Below, one piece after another: positions 1 to 6,662 of a stretch of DNA of 11,707 bases. Position 1 is the stretch's first letter, and every line of letters begins with the position of its first letter. This DNA is from Verrucomicrobiales bacterium (lineage in GTDB: Bacteria > Verrucomicrobiota > Verrucomicrobiia > Verrucomicrobiales > DEV007), in the NCBI GenBank assembly GCA_023253615.1, contig JALRFZ010000529.1, positions 1-11,707 on the forward strand. Reading direction: 5' to 3'. Position numbers and translations under genes: made by a program. Below the pieces are notes generated by a model. The model worked only from the letters and a program-made list of their open reading frames with translations, was not told the DNA's origin and did no database searches.

Positions 1-1
1 G

Positions 2-241
2 ACGGAGCATGACGCCCCGTGGAATGTCATCGTTTACGACGATCCCGTGAATCTGATGAGCTTTGTCACGCTGGTGCTGAAGCGCGTCTTCGGCTACCCG
101 CAGGAGAAGGCGGAGGCGCTGATGCTGGAGGTGCATCGCAACGGCCTTTCCGTGGTCTGGTCGGGCGAGCGGGAGAAAGCCGAGCTCTACGTGCAGCAAC
201 TTCAGTCGCACCAGTTGCTGGCGGCGATGAAGAAGTCTTGA
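2..241 (+). CDS. clpS: ATP-dependent Clp protease adaptor ClpS (3' part, start lies outside the window)
   Basis: ClpS binds the N-domain of the ClpA/ClpC unfoldase in the cytoplasm and delivers N-degron substrates to ClpP (family knowledge). The frame is open from the window edge and 79 residues are visible. They show the family core: APWNVIVYDDPVN, then LMSFVTLVLKRVFGY, then EKAEALMLEVHRNG. The acidic pair in YDDP and the VH histidine align with the positions that hold the N-terminal amine of substrates in characterised ClpS. The NDPVNLMS-like wording resembles the short actinobacterial-type ClpS more than the E. coli protein. An internal ATG at position 47 lies inside the conserved core and is not a plausible start. 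The stop is TGA at 239-241. The following 102 nt precede a toxin-antitoxin pair, so nothing shows that clpS is in an operon with it. Confidence 0.9.
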   Translation, partial: TEHDAPWNVIVYDDPVNLMSFVTLVLKRVFGYPQEKAEALMLEVHRNGLSVVWSGEREKAELYVQQLQSHQLLAAMKKS

Positions 242-304
242 GGGGGGGATTCCACCGCCTCTCCGGTATTTGGAGACCCATTGCCGACGCGGGATACAAT
301 CGTG

Positions 305-337
305 CCACCTTGCGGTGGGCCTGGATATGCGTAGATT
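305..337 (+). promoter_or_regulatory. Weak promoter candidate and small inverted repeat upstream of the DUF433 antitoxin
   Basis: TTGCGG (310-315), a 16-nt spacer and TAGATT (332-337) form a poor sigma70-like promoter ending 6 nt before the ATG at 344. The -35 element overlaps an inverted repeat, CCACC (305-309) and GGTGG (314-318) around TTGC. The repeat could be an autoregulatory operator. An alternative -10, TACAAT at 295-300, has no convincing -35 at normal spacing. The assignment is tentative. Confidence 0.25.
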
Positions 338-343
338 CCCTGA

Positions 344-691
344 ATGAGCGTTCTAACAGATCGCATTTTCAGGGAGATCGAATCCGTACCGGAGCCGATC
401 CAAGCCGAAGTCCTGGACTTCGTCCTTTTCGTCAAGGCGCGGAATGCCAGTGCTCAAGCCTCCCCGGCGATCCGGCGAACGCCCGGAGTGTGCGGCGGAG
501 ATGCCTGTATTCGCATGACCCGCATCGCCGTCTGGATGCTGGAAGAAGCACGGCGCTCGGGAATCAGCGATGCCGACCTTCTCTCCGACTACCCCGATCT
601 CACCGAAAGCGATTTGGCAGCCGCCTGGCAGTATGTCAAGGCGCATCGGGAGGAAATCGAATCCGCCCTTGCCGCCAATCACGCCGCCTGA
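344..691 (+). CDS. DUF2281/DUF433-type antitoxin of a PIN-like toxin-antitoxin pair
   Basis: A 115-residue protein with two recognisable parts. Residues 1-33 (ending EVLDFVLFVKAR) resemble DUF2281, a short helical module often found in small antitoxin-like proteins. Residues about 43-105 match DUF433 (TPGVCGGDACIRMTRIAV, then ISDADLLSDYPDLTESDLAAAW), a winged-helix-like domain that commonly accompanies DUF5615 PIN-like toxins. The expected role is to neutralise the toxin encoded immediately downstream and probably to repress the pair (family inference). Its TGA shares one base with the toxin ATG, which points to translational coupling. No Shine-Dalgarno sequence precedes the ATG. A -10-like TAGATT ends 6 nt upstream, so the transcript could be leaderless. 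The domain call is by recognition, not by search. Confidence 0.8.
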   Translation: MSVLTDRIFREIESVPEPIQAEVLDFVLFVKARNASAQASPAIRRTPGVCGGDACIRMTRIAVWMLEEARRSGISDADLLSDYPDLTESDLAAAWQYVKAHREEIESALAANHAA

Positions 692-1038
692 TGGCCGCGA
701 TCTACGCCAACGAGAACTTCCCTCGAAGGGTCGTGGATGCCTTGATCGCGCTGGGGCACGATGTCCTCACCTCGCAAGAGGCAGGTCGCGCCCATCAGAT
801 GGTTCCTGATGAAGAGGTGCTGAGCTTTGCCGTGGAGCAAGGCCGGGCGGTCTTGACCCTGAATCGGCTCGATTTCTTCCGTCTGCATCGTCAGACCAAT
901 GGACAACACAAGGGGATCATTGCCTGCACCCGCGACGATGCCGATCCATCTCGTTTTGCCCGACGGATCGATGCGGTGATTGGTTCGGTAGAGTCTCTGG
1001 AGGGCCGGTTATTGCGCGTGGTGCGCCCCGCCTTGTGA
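691..1038 (+). CDS. DUF5615 PIN-like toxin
   Basis: A 115-residue protein starting at the ATG that overlaps the upstream stop by 1 nt; a longer reading of the same frame from position 19 has no support. The family wording is clear: IYANENFPRRVVDALIALGHDVLTSQEAG at residues 4-32, PDEEVLSFA at about 39-47, and AVLTLNRLDFFRLH at about 53-66. DUF5615 proteins have the Mut7-C/PIN-like fold and are thought to be RNases, usually paired with DUF433 antitoxins. Two positions that are often Asp are Asn here, in ANEN (N7) and in TLNR. I recall Asn at these places in other members of this subgroup, so this need not mean inactivity. The gene ends 71 nt before the convergent DUF1287 gene. A 5-bp hairpin with a CTGCC arm at 1091-1095 and a GGCAG arm at 1100-1104 is the only terminator-like element there, and it is weak. 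Confidence 0.8.
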   Translation: MAAIYANENFPRRVVDALIALGHDVLTSQEAGRAHQMVPDEEVLSFAVEQGRAVLTLNRLDFFRLHRQTNGQHKGIIACTRDDADPSRFARRIDAVIGSVESLEGRLLRVVRPAL

Positions 1039-1109
1039 CCCCAATTACGGCTGAAGTTCCTCTTTCACGTTGTCTCGGGCGCTTTGTAAACTGCCTCCCG
1101 GCAGATCCA

Positions 1110-1688
1110 TCACGGATGAAACCGGAAGTGCCCGAGCACTTTCCACTGGCCGATCCCCTTCGTCAGCTCGGGACCCGATCCGATGTTGTGCACGAACGTA
1201 TCTTCGGCCACGACCATGCCGATGTGCCAGAGTCCGTTGCCATTGAGATCCCAGGTCACGAGATCGCCGGGAAGGAAGCGTCCCTTCTCCGCCCCCTTCA
1301 CCTCCGCGCCTTGCCGACGGAAATAGGCCTCGAGATTCGGGACGCGGCGGTGGTCGATGTTCTTGTCGGGGCGCTTCAGGCCCCAGAGTTTCGGGTAGGC
1401 GGAAAAGGCGGCCTTCATGTCCTCGTGCACGAGTTTCTGCAGATCGATCCCGAGGGCGCGGTAGGCGCGGATGACTTCATCCGTACAGACCCCGGTGTCG
1501 GCAGGGACGTCGCCGCCGGGATAGTCGAGGACGACGTAGGCGGGGTCGTAACGAACCGTCTGCGTGAGCCGATGCTCCGCGGCCTTCACCAGGCGTTCCG
1601 CAAAATCCGGACTGCCCTCGGCATCCTGGGCACCGAGAACACGACTCAACACCCAGAGACAGAAGAGAATGAGCGCGAGGTATTTCAT
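1110..1688 (-). CDS. Exported DUF1287-family protein (YijF-like, papain/NlpC-like fold)
   Basis: A 192-residue protein. An N-terminal hydrophobic segment (residues 3-19, ending VLGAQ) looks like a signal peptide with cleavage near residue 20. The rest matches DUF1287, the family of E. coli YijF: DTGVCTDEVIRAYRALGIDLQ at 64-84, NIDHRRVPNLEAYF at 110-123, LPGDLVTWDL at 139-148, WHIGMV at 154-159 and VHNIG at 166-170. Cys68 and His155 are the likely catalytic pair of an NlpC/P60-like cysteine peptidase or amidase fold; I know of no proven substrate. The location is probably periplasmic. The start is supported by AAAGGA at 1693-1698 on the minus strand, 4 nt from the ATG. It lies 135 nt downstream of gpmI on the same strand, so read-through is possible, but a stem-loop sits in the gap. 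Confidence 0.8.
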   Translation of the reverse strand: MKYLALILFCLWVLSRVLGAQDAEGSPDFAERLVKAAEHRLTQTVRYDPAYVVLDYPGGDVPADTGVCTDEVIRAYRALGIDLQKLVHEDMKAAFSAYPKLWGLKRPDKNIDHRRVPNLEAYFRRQGAEVKGAEKGRFLPGDLVTWDLNGNGLWHIGMVVAEDTFVHNIGSGPELTKGIGQWKVLGHFRFHP

Positions 1689-1711
1689 GGCGTCCTTTAC
1701 GAAGAGACGCC
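1689..1711 (-). promoter_or_regulatory. Ribosome binding site within a small hairpin, DUF1287 gene
   Basis: Plus-strand GGCGTC at 1689-1694 is the reverse complement of GACGCC at 1706-1711, with an 11-nt loop. In the minus-strand mRNA this hairpin ends directly against the start codon. It pairs part of the AAAGGA Shine-Dalgarno element, whose remainder is in the loop. It could dampen translation, but it is short and may be chance. Confidence 0.3.
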
Positions 1712-1765
1712 CGGAATCCTTTCACGTTTCAAAAAACTTTACCCCGAATCCATCGAGTACCCGAA

Positions 1766-1798
1766 CGGGCCGGACCTACCGATCCGTCCGGAGTCCCG
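1766..1798 (-). terminator. Stem-loop between gpmI and the DUF1287 gene
   Basis: CGGG plus CCGGAC at 1766-1775 pairs with GTCCGG (1786-1791) and CCCG (1795-1798), leaving a 3-nt bulge and a 10-nt loop. This is the strongest fold in the gap after the gpmI stop. On the minus strand a run of six T appears at 1731-1736, about 30 nt beyond the stem. That is too far for a classical intrinsic terminator, so it may be an attenuator or an mRNA 3'-end stabiliser. Confidence 0.35.
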
Positions 1799-1823
1799 CG
1801 TGATGCCGCATTGGTGCTGTGGA

Positions 1824-3362
1824 TCACTTCGGAGAAAGGAGCGAATGCCCGGTCATCTCCGGGGGCGCCGCGACGTCTAACAAAGCCAGAATCGTCGGGG
1901 CGATGTCGGCGAGGATGCCTTCGCTGAGATTCAATCCATCGGCATCGTCGCCCACATAGATGAGCGGCACCGGGAAGGTGGTGTGCGCGGTCTGGGGCGA
2001 GCCGTCCTCGTTGATCATCTGCTCGCAATTGCCGTGGTCGGCGGCGATGAGGAGGCATCCTCCCAGCTCGAGCACCTTGCCGACGACGCGTTCGACGCAA
2101 CGATCGACACACTCGACCGCCCGGATCGCCGCGGGCACGTTGCCCGTGTGGCCGACCATGTCGGGGTTGGCGTAGTTCACGATGATCAGATCGTAGTCGG
2201 CGGCCCGGTCGAGGATGGTCTGGGTGACGCCTTCGGCGGACATCTCGGGTTTCTCATCGTAGGTCGCGCAATCCTGCGGCGACTGGAGCATCTGGCGATC
2301 CTCTCCCGCGTTCGGCTCTTCGACGCCGCCGTTGAAGAAGAAGGAGACGTGCGGATACTTTTCCGTCTCAGCGACACGGAGCTGTTTCAATCCGGCCGCC
2401 GCGACGACTTCGCCGAGGGTGTTTTTCAACTCCATCGTTGGAAAGACGACAGGGCATCCATAGGTCTCGTCGTACTCGGTGAGGGTGTAGAACGAGATCT
2501 TCGGGAACCCACCCCGATCAAAGCCGGCGAAGTCCTCCTTCAGAAAAGCGAGACTGAGTTGGCGGGCGCGGTCGGCGCGGAAGTTGAAGAAAAGCACGAC
2601 GTCCCCGTCGCGAACGCGGCGCTCATCGGCGTGGCCGAAGACGAGCGGCTTCATGAATTCATCGGTCACCTCGTCGCCATATTTTTCGGCAATGGCGGAC
2701 GAGGGCGCGTCGCTGCGAGCCTCGCCCTTGCCGAGGACGATGGCATCCCAGGCGAGCTGGGAGCGTTCCCAGCGCTTGTCACGGTCCATCGCGAAATAGC
2801 GGCCGATGACGGTGGCGATTTTCGCCCCGGAGGGAACGAGCTTTTCTTCACAATAGGCGAGATAGCCTTTGCCGCCGGTCGGCGAGGTATCGCGTCCATC
2901 GGTGATGGCATGGACCATGATATCGTTCACCCCGGCGGCCTTGGCGGCGTCGGCGAGGGCGACGAGGTGATCCTGGTGGCTGTGCACCCCGCCGTCCGAG
3001 ACGAGTCCGAGGAGGTGGAGCCGCGAACCGGTCGCCTTCGCGAAAGCCTCCTGCAGCACCGCATTGTGGGCGAGATCGCCATCGACGATGGCTTTGTTGA
3101 TGCGGGTGAAATCCTGATAGACGATGCGCCCGGCCCCGAGATTGAGGTGGCCGACCTCCGAGTTGCCCATTTGGCCATCCGGCAGACCCACGTCCATGCC
3201 CGAAGTGCGGAGCTGCGACACGGGATATTTCTCGTGGAGCGAGCGGGTGAAAGGGATGTTCGCGAGGCGGGGACAGTCCCCGTAACGCTCCGCGTTTTCC
3301 GGCCCGGCGGGATTGTCGCCCCAGCCGTCGCGGATGATAAAAACAACAGGTTTCTTCGCCAT
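1824..3362 (-). CDS. gpmI: 2,3-bisphosphoglycerate-independent phosphoglycerate mutase
   Basis: This cytoplasmic glycolytic and gluconeogenic enzyme interconverts 3- and 2-phosphoglycerate using two metal ions, without 2,3-BPG. The 512 residues match the usual length of about 510. Visible motifs are IRDGWG (metal ligand Asp12), MGNSEVGHLNLGAGR with the phospho-acceptor Ser68, SDGGVHSH at 122-129, TDGRD at 154-158, IGRYFAMDRD at 186-195, FNFRADRARQ at 259-268, NPDMVGHTG at 399-407 and ADHGN at 441-445. All residues expected for catalysis appear present. I chose the ATG at 3360-3362 because the protein there begins MAKKPVVFIIRDGWG. The frame stays open 54 residues further upstream, but that stretch has no family similarity. 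No Shine-Dalgarno sequence is visible. The gene is divergent from cdsA, with 160 nt between the starts. Confidence 0.97.
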   Translation of the reverse strand: MAKKPVVFIIRDGWGDNPAGPENAERYGDCPRLANIPFTRSLHEKYPVSQLRTSGMDVGLPDGQMGNSEVGHLNLGAGRIVYQDFTRINKAIVDGDLAHNAVLQEAFAKATGSRLHLLGLVSDGGVHSHQDHLVALADAAKAAGVNDIMVHAITDGRDTSPTGGKGYLAYCEEKLVPSGAKIATVIGRYFAMDRDKRWERSQLAWDAIVLGKGEARSDAPSSAIAEKYGDEVTDEFMKPLVFGHADERRVRDGDVVLFFNFRADRARQLSLAFLKEDFAGFDRGGFPKISFYTLTEYDETYGCPVVFPTMELKNTLGEVVAAAGLKQLRVAETEKYPHVSFFFNGGVEEPNAGEDRQMLQSPQDCATYDEKPEMSAEGVTQTILDRAADYDLIIVNYANPDMVGHTGNVPAAIRAVECVDRCVERVVGKVLELGGCLLIAADHGNCEQMINEDGSPQTAHTTFPVPLIYVGDDADGLNLSEGILADIAPTILALLDVAAPPEMTGHSLLSPK

Positions 3363-3431
3363 AGATGGGGAGTGATCGGACAGGATGGCCCCCGGTGCAA
3401 GTGAATCGAGTCCCTCCCCGGCATCCATGTT

Positions 3432-3455
3432 CGGGAAAATGGTCCGATTTTCCCG
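3432..3455. promoter_or_regulatory. Perfect 9-bp inverted repeat between the divergent gpmI and cdsA genes
   Basis: CGGGAAAAT at 3432-3440 and its exact reverse complement at 3447-3455 flank a 6-nt centre. It lies about 70 nt upstream of gpmI and just upstream of the cdsA promoter candidate. No T-tract follows on either strand. An operator for a dimeric regulator is therefore more likely than a terminator, but no regulator can be named. Confidence 0.45.
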
Positions 3456-3466
3456 CCATTTCGCGA

Positions 3467-3495
3467 TTGCCAAGGCGCGGCCTTGCCTGTTTGAT
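3467..3495 (+). promoter_or_regulatory. Candidate sigma70-like promoter for the cdsA-dxr-ROK operon
   Basis: TTGCCA (3467-3472, 5 of 6 to consensus), a 17-nt spacer and TTTGAT (3490-3495, 4 of 6). Transcription would start near 3502, about 20 nt before the cdsA ATG. The spacing is ideal. The -10 element is only moderate. Confidence 0.4.
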
Positions 3496-3522
3496 GGGCG
3501 CGTCAGCTTCCCCGCCGCCCGC

Positions 3523-4437
3523 ATGACGGATCACCCCTCCGCCCCCTCTCCCGCCAGTCCGGCCCCGGCCTCGAAGGCGCGCACTTTTTTAAATCGCTCG
3601 ATCAGCACGGTCATCCTCGTCGCCCTGATCACGCTCGCCTTCTGGCTCTCGCAGCCCTGGATCCTTTTCGCCCTCTTCGCAATCCTCTCGCTCGGGGCAC
3701 TCTCCGAGTATTTCCGGCTCTTCAGCGATCCGGGCTTCCGCCGCTTCCAGATCCAGACCTTCGGCGTGGCCATCGCCTACCTCGCCCTGCTTTTCGCTCC
3801 ACACTGGGGTTTTGAAAAAGACTGGCATGGAGAACTCGATGGTCTCGCCATCGCCACGCTCATGATCCTGATGGTGCTTTTCCGCGTGCGCCATCCGCTG
3901 GCGGGTTTCCGCTCGCTCGATGAAATCTCCGCGACCCTCCTCGGGTTTGTCTATTGCGTCATCCTCTTCGCCTTCATTCCGAAGATTTTCCTCCTGCCCG
4001 TGGAAACCGCGCAAGGTCTGCCCGCCGCGAGCTTCTACCTCATCCACCTCGTCGCCGTGACGAAAATGACCGACACCGGGGCCTACCTCGTCGGCTCCCT
4101 CATCGGCAAACAGAAGCTCGTCCCGCATGTCAGCCCGGGCAAGACCTGGCAGGGCTTCTGGGGTTCGCTCGTCTTCGCGGTCGGTGGCAGCTACGCCGCC
4201 TGGTGGCTGCTGGGCGACCGGGTTCCCCTCCTCGACGTCGTCTCGGCCGGGATCCTCGGGCTCGTCCTCGCCCTCGTCGCCGTGCTCGGCGATCTCGCCG
4301 AATCGATCATGAAGCGCAGCCTCGCGGTGAAGGATAGCGGCCACGTCATGCCGGGGATCGGCGGCTTCCTGGATCTGATCGACTCGATCATCTTCACCGC
4401 ACCGGTCTATTATTTCTTCCTGCGCCTCGCCGCCTGA
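3523..4437 (+). CDS. cdsA: Phosphatidate cytidylyltransferase (CDP-diacylglycerol synthase)
   Basis: This integral inner-membrane enzyme makes CDP-diacylglycerol from phosphatidate and CTP, the branch point of phospholipid synthesis. The 304 residues contain a Pro/Ala-rich cytoplasmic start (4-19) and several hydrophobic helices (about 27-42, 46-61, 77-92, 107-121, 137-153, 213-231, 238-256 and 285-300). The family core is KMTDTGAYLVG (181-191), VSPGKTWQG (203-211), then SIMKRSLAVKDSGHVMPGIGG (261-281) and LDLID. The last block departs from the classical signature: PGHGG is PGIGG, and LDRxD is LDLID, while the Asp and Lys residues are kept. The ATG at 3523 fits the family length; an in-frame start at 3385 would run through the promoter region. 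The gene is followed by dxr after 9 nt, an arrangement common in bacteria. Confidence 0.93.
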   Translation: MTDHPSAPSPASPAPASKARTFLNRSISTVILVALITLAFWLSQPWILFALFAILSLGALSEYFRLFSDPGFRRFQIQTFGVAIAYLALLFAPHWGFEKDWHGELDGLAIATLMILMVLFRVRHPLAGFRSLDEISATLLGFVYCVILFAFIPKIFLLPVETAQGLPAASFYLIHLVAVTKMTDTGAYLVGSLIGKQKLVPHVSPGKTWQGFWGSLVFAVGGSYAAWWLLGDRVPLLDVVSAGILGLVLALVAVLGDLAESIMKRSLAVKDSGHVMPGIGGFLDLIDSIIFTAPVYYFFLRLAA

Positions 4438-4446
4438 TCCCTCCGC

Positions 4447-5616
4447 ATGTCCGATCCGTCCCGACCGAAGAATGTGGTGGTGTTAGGCTCGACCGGCTCC
4501 ATCGGAGAGAGCTCCCTGAAGGTGGCGCGCGATCTGCCCGGACGCATGAAGCTGGTCGGCCTCGCCGCCGGACGCAGCGCCGACGCCCTCGCCGCGCAGA
4601 TGGCCGAGTTCGGCATTCAACAGGGTTGCCTTTACGACCCGACAGGGTTGAATCGGGTCCGCGCGGCCCTGCCGGACGACGTCGTCCTGCACAGCGGCGA
4701 GCAAGGCCTGATCGAGCTCGCGACCCTGCCCGAGGCGGACCTCGTGCTCATCGCCATCGTCGGTGTCGCGGGGCTCAAGCCCGCCCTCGCGGCGATCGAG
4801 GCGGGGAAGGACATCGCGGTGGCTTCGAAGGAGATTCTCGTGATGGCCGGAGAAGCCGTCATGACCGCGGCGCGCCGGAAGGGGGTGAAAGTGTTGCCGG
4901 TCGACTCGGAGCACAACGCGATTTTCCAATGCCTCGAAGGGAGATCGTCCGATGAGGTCTCGCGGCTGATCCTGACCGCATCCGGCGGCCCTTTCCGCAA
5001 GCTCCCGGCGGCGGACCTGCCCGGGGTGACAGTGGCCCAGGCCCTCAAACACCCGACCTGGGAGATGGGGAAAAAGATCACGATCGATTCGGCGACGCTT
5101 TTCAACAAAGGCCTCGAGATGATCGAAGCACGCTGGCTCTTCGATATCGGGATGGATCGTGTCGACGTCATCGTCCATCCGCAGAGCATCATCCACAGCA
5201 TGGTCGAATTCATCGACAGCTCCGTGCTCGCGCAACTGAGCACGACGGACATGTGCTTCCCGATCCAATACGCCGTGACCTGGCCGGAGCGGGTCCCGAA
5301 CAGCCTGCCGCCGCTCGATTTCGCGAAGCTGGCGAAACTCGAATTCGAAGCACCGCGTTGGGAGGATTTCCCCGCGCTGAATCTTGCCAAGGAAGCCGGC
5401 ACCGCCGGAGGAACGCTCCCGGCCGTGCTCAATGCGGCGAACGAGATCGCGGTAAAAGCTTTTTTGGAAGGTCACTTGAGCTTTCCGGGAATCTGGGAGA
5501 CCGTCGCGGAGACGATGTCGGCGCACCGCACCCTGGCGCATCCCTCGCTCGATGAAATCGTGGCGGCGGACCTCTGGGCGCGGCAAACGGCGAAGTCTCA
5601 CCTGACACGAACATGA
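4447..5616 (+). CDS. dxr: 1-deoxy-D-xylulose-5-phosphate reductoisomerase
   Basis: This is the second enzyme of the MEP isoprenoid pathway. It converts DXP to 2-C-methyl-D-erythritol 4-phosphate with NADPH and a divalent metal, in the cytoplasm. The 389 residues are family length. The order is: NADPH-binding GSTGSIG at 14-20, ASKE at 126-129, metal motif DSEHNA at 153-158 (Asp153, Glu155), SGGPFRK at 179-185, the flexible-loop segment HPTWEMGKKI at 202-211, DSATLFNKGLEMIEARWLF at 214-232 (metal Glu224), and VHPQSIIHSMVEF at 243-255. The loop has WEMG where E. coli has WSMG. The start lies 9 nt after the cdsA stop and has no Shine-Dalgarno sequence, so reinitiation is likely. The stop overlaps the next start as ATGA. 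All catalytic residues are present. Confidence 0.97.
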   Translation: MSDPSRPKNVVVLGSTGSIGESSLKVARDLPGRMKLVGLAAGRSADALAAQMAEFGIQQGCLYDPTGLNRVRAALPDDVVLHSGEQGLIELATLPEADLVLIAIVGVAGLKPALAAIEAGKDIAVASKEILVMAGEAVMTAARRKGVKVLPVDSEHNAIFQCLEGRSSDEVSRLILTASGGPFRKLPAADLPGVTVAQALKHPTWEMGKKITIDSATLFNKGLEMIEARWLFDIGMDRVDVIVHPQSIIHSMVEFIDSSVLAQLSTTDMCFPIQYAVTWPERVPNSLPPLDFAKLAKLEFEAPRWEDFPALNLAKEAGTAGGTLPAVLNAANEIAVKAFLEGHLSFPGIWETVAETMSAHRTLAHPSLDEIVAADLWARQTAKSHLTRT

Positions 5617-6662
5617 AAAAGGCTTCCTCGGCGAAGAAAAACGCCTCCAAGAAACCGGCCAAATCCAAGGTCCCGAAACCATCCCGGCCCGCCACGCCGG
5701 GCCGCGTCTGGGTGGGGCTCGACCTCGGTGGCACGAAGATGCTCGCGAATGTCTTCGACGACCAATACCGCGTCCTCGGCCGGGCCAAACAAAAGACCCA
5801 TGGCGCGAAGGGTGCCCGTACGGGACTGAAGCGCATGGTCGAGACGGTCGCCGATGCGCTCGCGGATGCGAAGGTCAATCCATCGCAGCTCGCCGGGATC
5901 GGAGTGGGTTGTCCCGGTCCGATCGATCCGAGCCGCGGCATCATCGTGGAAGCCCCGAATCTGGGCTGGCACAACGTGTCGGTGGAGGCGCATCTGGGCA
6001 ATGCCTTCGGCGTCCGCGCCGTGATCTGCAACGATGTCGATGCCGGAGTCTATGCCGAATACCAGGCCGGTGCCGCGAAAGGCGCACGCTGCGCGGTCGG
6101 TATTTTCCCGGGCACGGGAATCGGTGCCGGTGCGGTGATCGAAGGACGTCTGCTCCAGGGATCGACCCTTTCCTGCATGGAGCTCGGCCACATTCCCCTC
6201 TTCCCTGAAACCTCGGGGCAGGGAGAAGACGGCACCACGCTTGAGACGGAATGTTCGCGCCTGAAGATCGCAATCGAAGCGGCACGCGCCGCTTATCGCG
6301 GGCAGGCTCCGGCACTTTTCGCCGCTTGCGGCACCGATATCTCGAAGATCACCAGCGGTGCCCTCGCCAAGGCGATCGCGGCTGGCGATACGGAGATCGA
6401 AAACATCGTCCGGCGCGCCGCGACCCTGCTCGGCTGCGGCGTCGCGACAGTCGTGCATCTCCTCGCCCCGGATGTGATCGTCCTGGGTGGCGGCTTGGTC
6501 GAGGCAATGCCGAAACTCTACCTGGAAGCGGTGCGGAGATCGACCCTCGCCCGCATCCTCGGCCCTTATCGGAAAAGCCTGAAGATCGTCACCGCGACCC
6601 TCGCGGAGGGATCGGGCTCGATGGGGGCGGCGGCCTGGGCGCGCAAGACGATCGAAGGCTGA
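5613..6662 (+). CDS. ROK-family sugar kinase (glucokinase-like) with a lysine-rich N-terminal tail
   Basis: A 349-residue protein of the ROK branch of the actin-like ATPase fold; such enzymes phosphorylate glucose or other sugars and amino sugars. Visible are the phosphate-1 motif DLGGTK (37-42), VGCPGPID (98-105), NDVDAG with the likely catalytic base Asp141, GTGIGAG (167-173), ELGHI (190-194) and LGGGL (291-295). Two oddities stand out. Residues 1-31 are almost entirely Lys, Ala, Ser and Pro (KKASSAKKNASKKPAKSK), like a histone-H1-type tail. After ELGHI, the CxCGxxGC zinc cluster of typical ROK kinases is missing; only the ETEC cysteine remains. The start overlaps the dxr stop by 4 nt, so the two are translationally coupled. 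The next ATG would remove DLGGTK, so the tail is probably real. Substrate unknown; glucokinase is the default guess. Confidence 0.85.
   Translation: MKKASSAKKNASKKPAKSKVPKPSRPATPGRVWVGLDLGGTKMLANVFDDQYRVLGRAKQKTHGAKGARTGLKRMVETVADALADAKVNPSQLAGIGVGCPGPIDPSRGIIVEAPNLGWHNVSVEAHLGNAFGVRAVICNDVDAGVYAEYQAGAAKGARCAVGIFPGTGIGAGAVIEGRLLQGSTLSCMELGHIPLFPETSGQGEDGTTLETECSRLKIAIEAARAAYRGQAPALFAACGTDISKITSGALAKAIAAGDTEIENIVRRAATLLGCGVATVVHLLAPDVIVLGGGLVEAMPKLYLEAVRRSTLARILGPYRKSLKIVTATLAEGSGSMGAAAWARKTIEG

Noticed and set aside
19..690. Upstream extension of the PIN-like toxin frame to position 19
   Set aside because: The frame is open by chance through clpS and the antitoxin; family similarity starts exactly at the ATG at 691, which overlaps the antitoxin stop.
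1091..1104. Terminator between the convergent PIN-like toxin and DUF1287 genes
   Set aside because: The 5-bp CTGCC/GGCAG hairpin has no T-tract on either strand and is too weak to list as a feature.
1035..1880. 281-residue plus-strand open frame covering the DUF1287 gene
   Set aside because: It is antisense to a recognisable family member with a signal peptide and ribosome site, and it runs into the gpmI 3' end.
1983..3404. 473-residue plus-strand open frame opposite gpmI
   Set aside because: It lies wholly antisense to a clear gpmI, has no family motifs, and its valine/aspartate/arginine-rich composition is what GC-rich codon bias produces in an antisense frame.
4483..5682. 399-residue minus-strand open frame opposite dxr
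   Set aside because: It is antisense to a complete dxr with all motifs; it is Arg/His-rich with no recognisable domain and is explained by third-position GC bias.
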